Positions 43,256 to 54,062 of a stretch of 64,000 bases of DNA are shown piece after piece. The stretch is taken from assembly GCA_036365455.1 (NCBI GenBank), contig JAWQUS010000001.1, positions 25,219,001 to 25,283,000 on the forward strand. The letters are read 5' to 3'. Source of the stretch: Macrosoma leucophasiata (lineage: Eukaryota; Arthropoda; Insecta; Lepidoptera; Hedylidae). Numbering within the stretch: position 1 is the first letter of the stretch; every line of letters starts with the position of its first letter. The notes under the pieces are model-generated. The model saw nothing but the letters and a program-made list of their open reading frames with translations. It was not told the DNA's origin and searched no databases. The position numbers and the translations under genes were made by a program.

Positions 43256-43563
43256 ATAAAAAAACATTTTCACACAAGATTCCATGCAGGATTCCGTTTA
43301 GTGGCCCATGTGTTGCTACACGCACGTTCACACGACCATACTGATGCGATATCAACGAGCCAGTACTAAAAAGGCGATAGATCAAATACCCGTATGAAAG
43401 ACGGGCTACATCCCTATGCTTCATAATTACATAGAAAATTAATAATCTATAGCACGCGAAACCCGGCATAAACATTCACAGCGCCTTGTTTATCTAGTGT
43501 GGTGACCTTGAAAGCTGAGCTCATTACAGGCAGACAAAATGACAGGCTGCAGGAGGGACCATT
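43256..43563. other. unassigned sequence
   Basis: No gene or recognisable repeat. Confidence 0.35.
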
Positions 43564-43987
43564 AGGCCGGCTCTGCACGTAGGCCCCAATATTAGCCTCA
43601 ACGCTACACGTCCAACGTGTGGATCAAGAAATAGCATTGGCCCTAACGTTGGGGTGAGCGACGGTAATTGCCCGGCGCATGTCAGTATTATGAATGAAAT
43701 CTGAGCCAACGCTCGCGATCCATCCACAGGTTGGCTATTTTCTCAGTACAGTCGCAACACGCATTCCCGGACAAATGTTGGGTCGTCATCCACCACCTTC
43801 TTCAACGCGTGTTTCTTTTGTCACAAACTATAATATGCGGTCACTACTGTGAAAGCACTTAAAGCAATTTCGATTTATGTATAGGACATCTCCACAGTGG
43901 CCCTGACGGGACAAAACTGGCTTAATAGCCAACGTGTGTACACAAAATTAATAGACCAATATTGGAGCCAACGTGTGAAGCCGGTGT
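43564..43987. mobile_element. MITE with CCAATATT-containing inverted ends
   Basis: Left GGCCGGCTCTGCACGTAGGC-CCCAATATT. The right end in complement reads CACCGGCTTCACACGTTGG-CTCCAATATT. Several CCAACGTG copies lie inside. 424 bp, non-coding. Confidence 0.65.
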
Positions 43988-44224
43988 TAGTCATTACGTA
44001 CCATCAGAGAGGGGCGGCGGACAGTAACATTACGACGGCGGGCGGTCTTCTTAAAGCCTGCCATTGACGTAAGACGTATAGTATATATTTTTTAAACTTA
44101 TCGAAATTTATAGGCGCTGCTTTCCTTTCATTATGAATAACACTTACTTTGGCGCTTATCCTGAAATCCCAAAATAAAAATCAGTTACATACATATTTTC
44201 ATATTAGTTGAGCAGCGATAAATA
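43988..44224. other. unassigned sequence
   Basis: Nothing recognised. Confidence 0.35.
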
Positions 44225-44372
44225 GAATAATTTGCTTTTCCTACCAGATGGAACGAAGACCTGATGAATGTAGCGAACAACCGGCGGTGGGCCCGATACC
44301 GGTCATTACAGTCATCTTAGAGGTGGTTTTTATTCACCAGTTGACGTCTTTGGCGGAAACAATGGTAATAAA
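44225..44372 (+). repeat. RTE C-terminal and 3' end fragment
   Basis: ACCAGATGGAACGAAGACCT (the RWTDDL-equivalent codons), GGTGGGCCCGATACCGGTC and TTCACCAGTTGACGTCTTTG, with a GGTAATAA end. Confidence 0.6.
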
Positions 44373-44392
44373 AAAATAAAATTAAAACCATA

Positions 44393-44703
44393 ACTTCACG
44401 CCTGTAATCCCCGAAGGGGAAGGCAGAGGTAAATGCGTGCATTCAAGCATACATGCAAACACCCACGATTCGCCGGTTACGTTTTGGCCCATATAACAGG
44501 TGGCGAGCCTGTTAACATCTCCGGGCACATTACCAAACTTCGAGGTACTGGGAAATTTCCCAGAAAATGGAAAAATCCCAATAGAACCAGAGATAAAGGA
44601 CTTTACACCATAATCTCTAATAACCTCCTACCCGGGAATCGAACCCAGAAGCTCAGTGTAGTAGTTAAGTAGTGGCCTTCTACCACTAGGCTACCGAGGC
44701 AGT
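44393..44703 (-). repeat. SINE-A copy, near full length
   Basis: CTTCACGCCTGTAATCCCCG, GGTTACGTTTTGGCCCATA, GGGCACATTACCAAACTTCG, ACCCGGGAATCGAACCCAG (complement of the B box) and ACCACTAGGCTACCG (complement of the A-box region). Confidence 0.85.
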
Positions 44704-45233
44704 TAATAATAATTATAATGATAATGATAAAACTAAACGAAATTCACGCCCATGATCTGCATGCTTGTTTGCTACCTTCTTCGTCCTATAAAAAAGGTAA
44801 AAATATGGTCACACTGTTCTACTCTGTTCTCACCACAGAATAGATAAACTATTCCGTGGTTCTCACTCACAAACCAACCCGTGTCTAGTGCACACCAAGC
44901 TCTCTGAGACATTTATCACCACGCACGACTAGTATAATTGAGCGATCGTGCTGTGAATGCGACGCGTATAATGTAACACAAGTACAACGATGTCATTACT
45001 GGATTACAGCCTTCGCGGTGTTCCACTCTGCCATTACATTAAGCGGTCACTTCGTCCGCCCCGCAGCTACTGTATTCGTAGAAACTAGTTATTTGTCCTT
45101 TCAATGCGAAATAAGTAGGACTGTTATATATTTTTAATTTGTGGACCAATAATAATTAATCGGTGGTAATGTGGATATCAGAATGTCTTGATTTAAAGAT
45201 GTGACAATCGATTCTTAGTGTAATTTTTAGCTT
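44704..45233. other. unassigned; short SINE-B tail scrap at 44750-44793
   Basis: CATGATCTGCATGCTTGTTT, then GCTACCTTCTTCG, is a SINE-B 3' scrap. The rest is unrecognised. Confidence 0.4.
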
Positions 45234-45525
45234 CACTGGTGGTAGAGTGCTCGAACAGAAGCTCGAGACCGTAGGCACCACCGCATTACCTCATCTATCT
45301 GCCGCGAAATGATAGTGTTCAGCACTATCGTGTTCCGGTTAGAGGTTATATGAGAGGAGGTAATGTATGGCCTCGTTATAACTATCACAGAGACATAAGA
45401 TCTTAGGTATTCGGGGTGGCAACGCGTCTTTATTTTGACTACATCTGTTTTCTGTGTAAATGCAGTCAACACTTAACGTCTATGTGAACTGCATTTTTGT
45501 TGGTCACCTTCATTACGAAAAAAAG
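45234..45525 (+). repeat. SINE-B copy, full length
   Basis: CACTGGTGGTAGAGTGCTCG, GGCACCACCGCATTACC, GTTCAGCACTATCGTGTTCC, GGTGGCAACGCGTC and TGTGAACTGCATTTTTG. It carries a small GAGAGGAGG duplication. Confidence 0.85.
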
Positions 45526-46109
45526 TTGTTGTCTCACTAACTCATTCGACATACTTTTTAAATATAAAACAACTTGTTTTGTCACATTTAGCTGCGATGC
45601 AGTAGTTATGACCTAATCAAATCATGCCCCTTGAATTGTTCAATGATTGTCGCAGTAGTAAGGTGACATGATTTTTCAATTTACTGTAATCTCTCCGATC
45701 GATATCTGTACTGTTTTTATTACGCGAACACTGCGTGAAATAGATAAGGAATTTGTAAAATCAATTACTAATTCCTTAACAACTTCCTTCCTTATACATT
45801 TTATTATGTTTAGACATACTCAATCAATATTAAACAAAACCAAAAATTCCGATTAATAAAAACATAATCGGCAGGTAATTGAAGTGAAAGAAAGGCGTGT
45901 CAGGTGCAACGGCGAGGTCTGCCCGTGACCTAGAGGGAATGCGGCGCGGTGCTGCCAAGGTGTATTAAAATTATTCCTCAAAATTTTTGAAACAGGTTCT
46001 CAGTGAAATTTTAGATGTATGCCTGTACGTCGACGTCGATATTTTATTAGGAAAAACAATAAATTGCGTGTTATATGGTTTGTGTTTTTAATGAAATTAT
46101 TTAAAAACG
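45526..46109. other. unassigned; GC-richer patch at 45850-45960
   Basis: 45850-45960 holds ATCGGCAGGTAATTGAAG, GGTGCAACGGCGAGG and GCGGCGCGGTGCTGCC. It is not in any repeat family seen here. Confidence 0.35.
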
Positions 46110-46365
46110 TAACTTCACCCCTGTAATCTCTCAGAGGTAATCAATCATACATGCGAACACCCACGACTCGCCGGTTACGTTTTGGCCCATGTAACAGGTG
46201 GCGAGCCTGTTGCTATCTCCGGGCACATCACCAAACTCCGAGGTACTGGGAAACTTTTAGTAAATGTAGAAATCCCAATAGAACCAAAGATAAATGATTT
46301 TAAGCCGTTATCTCTGATAGCCCCCGACCCGGGAATCGAACCCAGGGCCTCCAGCGTAGTAGTAG
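46110..46365 (-). repeat. SINE-A copy, head-truncated
   Basis: CACCCCTGTAATCTC, CGCCGGTTACGTTTTGGCC, ACATCACCAAACTCCGAGG and ACCCGGGAATCGAACCCAG. The A-box region is lost. Confidence 0.8.
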
Positions 46366-46399
46366 TAAAAATAGTAAAATGAAATAATATATAGATATC

Positions 46400-46660
46400 T
46401 AATGTTAAACTACTCAAATTAGCATCCCGTGAGAATAGCCGCCTATGCGACCGCCAATCCGCATGCATAGCGTGGCGACGCTGCCACCCCAAGGCTATAC
46501 AATAAAAGTAAAGAAAGAATTCGACAATCAGGTAGTAGAATTTCGGTAGTCTCCGGTAGTCTCCGTCTCCTAACGCCGCACGACACTATTGGGGCGTTTT
46601 TGAGAAAGGTTTTTGTCCAGCAGCGGACATCTTTCGGCTGGGGTGAAGAAACTAAACAAA
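46400..46660 (+). repeat. RTE-associated 3' repeat, degraded
   Basis: GACCGCCAATCCGCATGC-AT, AGCGTGGCGACGCTGCC, and later TTTTTGTCCAGCAGCGGACA with CTTTCGGCTGGGGTGA, the eroded RTE ending. Confidence 0.5.
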
Positions 46661-48029
46661 TCTGATCACATTTTCTGTCAGTAAAGTGTACGAGTACTTA
46701 CAGAAAATCCATTAAATTTAAGTCAAAGACTCTCCACTCGTCAGTACAGATAGGTACTGGAGGCCCGATGCGGACCTGCCCGGGCAATACCGCTCACGTC
46801 GCTTCTGTGCATGTCTTTTCAATGTTAAACATGTATGCATTGCCCGATGATTTGTTGTTAAAGCGCAGTTTAGGCCTTTATCAGAGGCTAAAGACGTAGA
46901 CACTAGGTTACTTTAAAATGTCAAGTAATATTTCTACGAGTACAAGTATAACAATATTCTATAACACAAACAGAGCAATTAATTTTCCCTAAAATTAGGG
47001 GGAAAACCACTAACATGGCAGCATTATGGCGAGGACGAAGGTCCGATAGCCGGGTGGGGGAGGAGTTTGCAGGACCACTCGCCGGCCGGTACAGTTAGTC
47101 GGACCGCTGCGCGACTGTAGCCAAGTAAACATCGCAAAGTAGACATCGATGCTCGTATATCGATATATCAACGCTTCAGATAAATCCTCGATATTTCTTC
47201 AATAATTCTCACATTTGCTTGAAAATTAACATTTTACATGTTTTAACTCATAAAGTGCAACCTACAATTTTTAGCACAAACACAGGAACATTCTTAAGTT
47301 GAGAGAAACCGGAAAATATAATCTCATTAAAAACATTTTCATGTAAAAAAATACTAAGACGAGACCACAGGACTCGTATCACTAATAAGTAATAAGATCT
47401 CATGTAGAGACAAGTTTCTAACTCTACATGCCCTAACTCAACCGACCCTAAACGTACCGAGTAACAAACAGACGGACAAATTATAAGAGTCATTATGAGA
47501 ATCTCGGTTCTTCTTCTTCCCTAAAACTCGTAATGCCTCTCTAACTAGTGAAGGTTGGCTGTCAGTTCGGCAAACTTTAATCTGTCCTTCGCAAGACGAA
47601 ATAGTTCAGCGGCTTTTTCGGGTTCGGCCAACTGATCTTTTTACAGCCACCCATCATTATAAGTTGCAGCAGTTGGTATCACTCATGTCGCATAATATGA
47701 CCTAAATAACCAAAACTTCTCTATCTCGTTGGTCTTGATAAACCTAAAAGGTTAAAGTCATTCAAAATAAGCAAGGATTATACAAATAATTAAGTGACCT
47801 AATAGATCCGAGATATTGTCGACTTCCCTCTACGAAACATTACTTCGTGTCTATACAATATATCTACCCAATAACCAGAGCTATAATGCAGGTATGTTCT
47901 CACCCTTGAGATTTAAATTGTTTTGCCTCTATGACACAAACTACAAGATCATACATATCCAAATTATCAGAGCCAATAGATGAGAGTAGTAACAATAACG
48001 CGGGATGGGCATATACTCGTTAACTGCGA
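46661..48029. other. unassigned sequence
   Basis: No gene recognised. A GC-rich patch lies at 47030-47110, with CGATATATCGA-like motifs after it. Confidence 0.35.
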
Positions 48030-48217
48030 TTAAACTTTTTTTTATGTAATGAAAGTGACAAATAAGCATGCAGTTCACATTGGTGTTAAGTGATGACTGC
48101 AGACTATAGACACCGACACAAAAACCAGAGGTCAAAATGCAGAAGCGCTGCCACCCCTGACACTTTAGTTGTTCTGTCTCTGTGATAGTTATTCAGGGCC
48201 ATACAAAACTGACGGCA
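48030..48217 (-). repeat. SINE-B copy, 3' half
   Basis: TAAGCATGCAGTTCACATTG, GCAGACTATAGACACCGAC, AAATGCAGAAGCGCTGCC and CTGTGATAGTTATTCAGGGC, then breaks off. Confidence 0.8.
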
Positions 48218-48720
48218 ATACGGTCGTGAATCTTTGTACAATGCGTCGTGATTATAGAACAACACTTTTTCACCGTGGACACTGGAACTCATAGCACCAA
48301 TCAAAATCTTTCACTGACATACAAAAATCGTTGAACTGCAACGAAGAACTCATTAAAAATAAAGTCGAATTCATTGACCGCCAAGAAACATGTGGACCGG
48401 TCGATATTCGGCGACCGGCTCAATTTATCCTCGCAACTTAGTAAGCAAACGTGTTTGCCTTACGCCGGTAGGTGGATGTTTTCCTGTGACTCCACTCCCG
48501 ACGCCCGACTCGTTTCTATCGTGAAATTAATTCTTGTGCCTGTTATTATGACAAGAATTACTGTAGTTTCTAAAACATATCAAAATTAGTATCTGTAAGC
48601 TGTCTTACAAACTAGTTTATCTAGTGCGGAGGATTTAGCTACACATCGATGTGATATAACCGTTCTCGAGAAAACTAGATCGCTGTACTCGGCCTCAGAG
48701 ATTTTATTAAAAAAACAAAG
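48218..48720. other. unassigned sequence
   Basis: No gene or recognisable repeat. Confidence 0.35.
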
Positions 48721-48805
48721 ATACCAAGACTGACCTACCATGATCATAAGTCGAGTTCTGTCTGATGGTATGGTCAAAAGTCTTAGGAATTGGCGTGCAT
48801 GTATG
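48721..48805 (+). repeat. LINE ORF2 C-terminal scrap (4273 family)
   Basis: ACCAAGACTGACCTACCATG and GGTCAAAAGTCTTAGGAATT, then GGCGTGCATGTATGCAAAC, parallels 4335-4415. Confidence 0.65.
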
Positions 48806-49036
48806 CAAACATAAAAATAATCATTGCTGCACACTTATGACATACATTTATTACAAACATACATTGAAACCTACATCCATGCAAACATATGGTTTCAAAA
48901 CAGTTCAACTATTGATTCCCTTGTCAAATAGGTGAGGCTGATAATCAAACTCCGAGGATAGCACTGGATATCATCTGGGATCGCGACAAAAACAAATAGT
49001 CTGCTATCACTATATTACCTACCTAGACGGTTGAAT

Positions 49037-52000
49037 CATCATCATCATCATATCAGCCATAAGACGTCCACTGCTGAACATAGGCCTCCCCCAAGGACCT
49101 CCATGCCGACCGATCGGAAGCGACGTGCATCCAGCGGGTACCTGCAGCCTTGATCAGGTCGTCGGTCCATCTTGCAGGTGGACGTCCTACGCTGCGTTTG
49201 CCGATACGTGGTCTCCACTCGAGAACCTTTCTGCTCCAGCGGCTATCGGTTCTCCGAGCTATGTGCCCTGCCCATTGCCACTTCAGCTTGGAAATCTGCT
49301 TGGCTATGTCAGCGACTTTCGTTCGCCTACGGATCTCCTCATTTCTGATTCGATCCAGTAGGGAAACGCCGAGCATAGCCCTTTCCATTGACCGCTGAGT
49401 GACTTGGAGCTTTCGTACGAGACCCATAGTGAGAGACCACGTCTCGGCACCGTAGGTCATCACCGGTAAAACGCACTGGTTAAAAACTTTCGTCTTCAAG
49501 GACTGCGGGATGTTTGACGAGAAAACGCTCCTTAACTTCCCGAACGCTGCCCAGCCGAGTTGGATTCGGCGAATGACCTCTTTCTCGAAGTTCGACCTGC
49601 CTAGTTGTATGGTTTGTCCTAAATAGACGTAGTCGTCGACAACTTCGAGCATCGAGTTCCCAACAGACACTGGAGTGGGCGATACAAGGTTATTGAACAT
49701 GACCTTGGTCTTATCCATGTTCATTTTAAGGCCCACTCTTTGGGACACTCGATTGAGGTCTTCGAGCATTGTGCTGAGATCTTCCAGCGACTCTGCCATG
49801 ACTATAATATCGTCGGCAAACCGAAGGTGAGTGATGTATTCGCCGTTGATATTGATGCCTAGTCCTTGCCATTCCAGGAGCTTGAAGGCGTCTTCCATTG
49901 CATTGGTGAAGAGCAGAGGTGAGATGACATCTCCCTGTCTTACTCCCCTCTGCAAAGGAATCGCCCTCGTGCATTGGTCCTGTACTCGGACTGACATGGT
50001 GGCGTTTTTATACAGACACTTCAACACTTCGATATACCGATAGTCAATGTGGCAACGCTGTAAAGACTGCAGCACAGCCCATGTTTCAACCGAATCAAAG
50101 GCTTTCTCATAGTCCACGAACGCTAAGCATAATGGCCGGTTATACTCCTCGGACTTCTGTATAACCTGCCGCAGCGTGTGTATGTGGTCTATGGTACTAT
50201 AGCCTTTTCGGAAACCGGCTTGTTCGGGAGGCTGGAAGTCATCAAACCTGCGAGCGAGACGGTTCGTGATCACCCTCGAAAACAGCTTGTAGACATGGCT
50301 CAGAAGCGAGATGGGTCTATAGTTCTTCAATAGGGCTTTATCACCTTTTTTGAAGAAAAGCACCACCACACCTCTGTTCCATGCTTCTGGCGTAGTACCT
50401 TCGAATAGGACGGAATTAAAGAGCTTCTGAAGGACTTTCAGTAACGGTGATCCACCCGCTTGCAGAAGCTCTGTAGTGATTCCGTCCTCTCCAGGCGCCT
50501 TGTTGTTCTTAAGCTGTTTGAGGGCCATCCTAATCTCGTACAGGCTGATGTCCGGGATATCTTCGGTATAGTGTCGGGTTAATTTGGCTCTCGGGTCTAT
50601 GACCAAATCAGAGGCAGGTTGTGCGACCGAGGTATATAACTGCCCATAGAACCTCTCGATCTCCCGCAATACCTCAGGCTTAGTCGACGCTAAACTGCCG
50701 TCCTCTGTCTTCAGCTGCATCATCCGGCTCTGTCCAATAGACAGATCCCTTGCAAACACTTTGGAGCCCTTGTTTCGCTCTATCGTTTCCTCAACACATT
50801 TTGTGTTGAAAGATCTGATATCGTGCCGCAAGCACTGTTGGATCTGTCTATTAAGTTGCCGGTATTTTTCAGCTTCATCAGAGGTCTGCAGTGTCATTGA
50901 GCGTCGTTCTGCCATAAGGTTGAGGGTTTGATCGGTTAGTTTTTGAGGTCTATTTTGTCGGCGAGTTTTAAAGTATTTATACCCCACCGACTGGACAGTT
51001 TCTACTAACCTGTCATTCATATCGTCCACTGAGATGCAATCCTCCAGGCAAGCAAAGCGATTTTTCAATTCGAGCTGAAAGCTCTCGGGGTTTTGTATGT
51101 GAGAAATAGTAGGTCGGAGCGTAGACTTCATTAGACGAGATCTTTCGATCTTGATGTTTAAATTCAATGTGCCCCTAACCATTCGGTGATCACTTCCGGT
51201 TTTCACCCTGTGAATCACGGAGACATCATTGAATATGTGTTTCTTGTTGGTCATAATGAAGTCTATCTCATTTTTTGTGGAACCGTCTGGGCTCATCCAG
51301 GTCCATTTCCTATGAGGCGGCTTCTTGAAAAAGGAGTTCATCATAAAAAGTTCCTCCTTCTCCAGAAAATTGGCCAGCCTCTGGCCCCTAGGGTTCCGAT
51401 TCCCACATCCAAATTGCCCCACTCTCAGCTCATTATCGCATCTCTTGCCCAGCTTTGCGTTGAAGTCTCCCATTACAACAGTGAAATACGTTTTGGAAGT
51501 ATGTATGGCCCTACTTATGTCCTCATACATAGCTTCCACCTCGTCGTCCGGGTGTGCCGAGGTCGGTGCGTAGACCTGGATGACCTTCAAGGAATATCTC
51601 TTGGATATTCTGAGTATCAGGTACGCGACCCTACTCGACACACTCGTGATGCATTCAATGTTGTTAACGAGAGACTTGTGGACGATAAACCCGACACCAC
51701 CTTGGGACTGCTGGTCGCCCTCCCGGTAGTAGAACAAGTTGCCAGACTTCAGGGTTATCGTGTCCTCTCCCTCTCTACGGACTTCAGATAGACCTAAGAT
51801 GTCCCAGTGCAACTTGTTCAATTCTTCTTCCAGCTCATCAATTTTCTCGTCTGTCCTTAACGTGCGTGTATTGTATGTTACCAGTGATAACCTACGTCGG
51901 TTTTCCGTTGTGCATGCCGAAGTCGTTTGACGGAAGCGACTCACCCGGAGATTCTTAGCACCCCTGGCTCCAGAGCTCGACCAGCGCCCGTCTACGCCGG

Positions 52001-52209
52001 TTTTGCTCCTGGAGCCGCCGGGCACTTGGGGCCTTTTCCTCGTCTGCATTTCCATCTTGGGGGGGTTTAGACCATAACCCGCCACGCTGGTCCAGTGCGT
52101 GTTGGCAGGTCGCCAGAGCCTCGTTTGTTATGTAGCAGGGTGCACCACGTGCAGGTGAGGTTGGCTTGGGTCTCGATGGTGTTGGTTGAGACCCCTTACA
52201 CCCCCTCCG
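49037..52209 (-). mobile_element. complete RTE-clade LINE, 3173 bp, perfect 11-bp target duplication
   Basis: The identical flanks GACGGTTGAAT at 49026-49036 and 52210-52220 define both ends. On the minus strand the element has a 154-bp 5' leader, one long open frame and a 16-nt 3' end made of a TGATGA-type run (CATCATCATCAT on the plus strand). The stop codon sits in the start of that run, so there is practically no 3' UTR, as is characteristic of RTE elements. All other RTE pieces in the window (14105, 35820, 38483, 44225 and stubs) are relics of the same or sister subfamilies. A perfect duplication and an intact frame indicate recent insertion. Confidence 0.93.
49053..52055 (-). CDS. RTE endonuclease/reverse transcriptase polyprotein, intact
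   Basis: About 1000 residues, the usual size for a single-ORF RTE protein. The frame stays open ten codons upstream to 52085, but there is no ATG there, so I start at the first ATG (52055). Counting from 52085: residues ~65-305 form an apurinic-type endonuclease with YNTRTL, LSEVRRE (catalytic Glu), QVYAPTS, MGDFNAKLG, NEIDFI and TGSDHRM. Residues ~525-830 form the reverse transcriptase with NNKAPGEDGI, NYRPISLLSHVYKLFSRV, AFVDYEKAFDSVE (Asp 658), RQGDVISPLLF and HLRFADDIIVMAE (Asp 758/759). The C terminus has TYGAETWSLT and GKRSVGRPPARWTDDL, then AWRSLGEAYVQQW. It nicks target DNA and copies its RNA at the nick (target-primed reverse transcription). No frameshift, stop or lost catalytic residue is seen, so it is plausibly active. 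It is expressed from an element-internal promoter, if at all. Confidence 0.93.
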   Translation of the reverse strand: MEMQTRKRPQVPGGSRSKTGVDGRWSSSGARGAKNLRVSRFRQTTSACTTENRRRLSLVTYNTRTLRTDEKIDELEEELNKLHWDILGLSEVRREGEDTITLKSGNLFYYREGDQQSQGGVGFIVHKSLVNNIECITSVSSRVAYLILRISKRYSLKVIQVYAPTSAHPDDEVEAMYEDISRAIHTSKTYFTVVMGDFNAKLGKRCDNELRVGQFGCGNRNPRGQRLANFLEKEELFMMNSFFKKPPHRKWTWMSPDGSTKNEIDFIMTNKKHIFNDVSVIHRVKTGSDHRMVRGTLNLNIKIERSRLMKSTLRPTISHIQNPESFQLELKNRFACLEDCISVDDMNDRLVETVQSVGYKYFKTRRQNRPQKLTDQTLNLMAERRSMTLQTSDEAEKYRQLNRQIQQCLRHDIRSFNTKCVEETIERNKGSKVFARDLSIGQSRMMQLKTEDGSLASTKPEVLREIERFYGQLYTSVAQPASDLVIDPRAKLTRHYTEDIPDISLYEIRMALKQLKNNKAPGEDGITTELLQAGGSPLLKVLQKLFNSVLFEGTTPEAWNRGVVVLFFKKGDKALLKNYRPISLLSHVYKLFSRVITNRLARRFDDFQPPEQAGFRKGYSTIDHIHTLRQVIQKSEEYNRPLCLAFVDYEKAFDSVETWAVLQSLQRCHIDYRYIEVLKCLYKNATMSVRVQDQCTRAIPLQRGVRQGDVISPLLFTNAMEDAFKLLEWQGLGININGEYITHLRFADDIIVMAESLEDLSTMLEDLNRVSQRVGLKMNMDKTKVMFNNLVSPTPVSVGNSMLEVVDDYVYLGQTIQLGRSNFEKEVIRRIQLGWAAFGKLRSVFSSNIPQSLKTKVFNQCVLPVMTYGAETWSLTMGLVRKLQVTQRSMERAMLGVSLLDRIRNEEIRRRTKVADIAKQISKLKWQWAGHIARRTDSRWSRKVLEWRPRIGKRSVGRPPARWTDDLIKAAGTRWMHVASDRSAWRSLGEAYVQQWTSYG

Positions 52210-52296
52210 GACGGTTGAATACTAAGTGTGTATCTTCAATACGAATTGTTAGTGAATACAGTCACGAATTAGGAGAATAAACTTATTTTACTCTTG

Positions 52297-52545
52297 GTGC
52301 AGCTCCAGTGACAGAGCTCGATAGCGTAGGGTCCACCTAATCTTCTTGGGGATAAATATTTCTATCATGTTCCGGTCAGGTGGTAAATACAATAATTCGT
52401 AATTGCCGCCGCAGTGGCATAAAAGCCTGGGCACTAGGCAGCAGTGGCAACGTATCTACATTGAAATATCTGGTTTTTATGTACCTTCACATTTATAGCC
52501 TACATACAGTATTCACTTAGCATGTATGTTAAATGAATGATTTTG
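52297..52545 (+). repeat. SINE-B copy, divergent
   Basis: GCAGCTCCAGTGACAGAGCT, TATCATGTTCCGGTCAGGTG, CAGTGGCAACGTATCTACA and AGTATTCACTTAGCATG. Confidence 0.7.
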
Positions 52546-52818
52546 CTCCTAGATTCTGATGGCTGCGGTCAATACCCACCTGCTACTGCAACTTGTTGAA
52601 GTTCGCCTCAAGCGACAAAATGATGGATGACAAATGAAGCCGTGTACATGTCTCAAGTAATAAATGGTCGACTAATCTGGTAACAGGTACCACTTCCTTT
52701 CCATTTGTGATTACCAACGTTGTCATGTCCATTATTGACGATTGGCGGTATCTTGTTCGTATTAACTAGTTGTGCTTCACTTGAATGCAGTATTTAAGAA
52801 GTAATGCAATACAAAAGG
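52546..52818. other. unassigned sequence
   Basis: Nothing recognised. Confidence 0.35.
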
Positions 52819-52965
52819 GGGGTGGTCAAAAGTCTTAGGAATCGCGGTGCAAGTAAGAAGAGAATAGCAGAATAGACGAAGCACGGGAGTTGTGACAGGA
52901 CCCCACACTCTCTGCCTGCCTTGGGAGCCAAGGAACTTGGCCTGAAGATGCATGCATACAATACA
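52819..52965 (+). repeat. LINE ORF2 C-terminal scrap (4273 family)
   Basis: GGTGGTCAAAAGTCTTAGGA, GACGAAGCACGGGAGTTGTG and CTCTCTGCCTGCC parallel 4385-4500, with indels. Confidence 0.65.
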
Positions 52966-52984
52966 TATAGTTAACCGAACAACC

Positions 52985-53100
52985 ATTCCAACAGGGTGGT
53001 AGTAAAAACGCGGCATCAGCAGCAGCATCCCGCGATATAACTACCGCCACTACGATTGCCAATTCGCCTGGCAAGCGTGGCGAGTATGGCCTCTTCTCTC
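52985..53100 (+). repeat. RTE-associated 3' repeat fragment
   Basis: ATAACTACCGCCACTACGAT, TGCCAATTCGCCTGGCAAG and CGTGGCGAGTATGGCC match 13225-13295. Confidence 0.55.
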
Positions 53101-53378
53101 TTAATGATAATACCATGCCAGGGGCACGATCATTGCCAATTTGACTTGAACTGCAGAACTAAACACTGTCTTTAATACAGAAATTTACTTGAAATCCATT
53201 CGAAACATTCCCAATTACTTAAGGCTAACCAACAAGCTATGATTCAGCTGATTCAGAAATACATCAACTACTATCTTATTTACATACTTGTTTATACTTA
53301 CATATGCAAGCAACAGACCATGTAATTTTTGTGATGATTGTAGTATTACAAGAATAGCTGTACGTATTCAAAAACTCC

Positions 53379-54062
53379 TAACTGGTGGTCGACTTCCAGT
53401 GTAGGGACTCGAGTACGTGGGCACCACCGCGTTATCTTTTTGTGCTGGGGTAAAATGCGTTACGCATACCGACTTTTGGGGAAAAATATGGGTTATGTGG
53501 GACTTCGGGAATACACCCCGACTACCCACTAAAAACCCCTGGGTCCCGATTCATCCGCCATCTGCACGGGGACGCTATCGTACACATCCGCTACCCTACC
53601 GGCAGCCGCTCGTTTTCGAGCCGTCCACGGAGCCCTTTGACTCCAACCACCGCTAGTGGAGTGCGGAACATCTGCACGCCAGCTAGCCCAGGACCTCTCC
53701 ATTTAGGCGACGCACATCCCCTAGTCCGACGCCCAAAGGTCCCTGTCCCGATCACTCACTACACCAGCCGTCCCATACCGCCTGGGTGGAGTTGCTGGCT
53801 GGGGATAGAGTGTAGGGCCAACGACATACCCGCACACCTCTTACCCAGCTGTCTCCTCACCACAGCGGTGAGTGGCGGGCAGAGCCACGCCAAACAAAAC
53901 ACTCTCGTTGGGTCCCTCTTACCTTCGGCGTTGTGGCGACAGCCACCGACTATTAAGGCTCCCGCCACGACAAGGTGGAATCCCTCAGGCCCTGAGAGAT
54001 CCGCATTACCTCATCTATCTGCCGCCAAATGATAGTGTTCAGCACTATCGTGTGCCGGTTAA
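53379..54062 (+). repeat. SINE-B 5' part split by a GC-rich retroposon
   Basis: 53379-53437 (ACTGGTGGTCGACTTCCAGT to CACCACCGCGTTATCT) resumes at 54001-54062 (CCGCATTACCTCATCTATCT to ACTATCGTGTGCCGG). The 3' two-thirds of the SINE is absent. Confidence 0.8.
53438..54000 (-). mobile_element. GC-rich non-autonomous retroposon inside SINE-B
   Basis: Flanks CCGCGTTATCT (53427-53437) and CCGCATTACCT (54001-54011) are an 11-bp target duplication with two differences. On the minus strand it starts CTCTCAGGGCCTGAGGG and ends ACCCCAGCACAAAAA, i.e. with a short poly(A), so it was inserted by target-primed reverse transcription. The 563 bp are strikingly GC-rich. Open frames occur on both strands (up to 131 codons) but show no recognisable protein. 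It may be a 5' UTR-derived or SINE-like passenger of a LINE. Confidence 0.7.

Noticed and set aside
51186..51791. 201-codon plus-strand open frame
   Set aside because: Exact antisense of the RTE endonuclease region. It is a shadow of the real gene and has no motif of its own.
26640..54000. The two 563-bp SINE-B insertions as one family
   Set aside because: Equal length is coincidental; base composition and sequence are unrelated.
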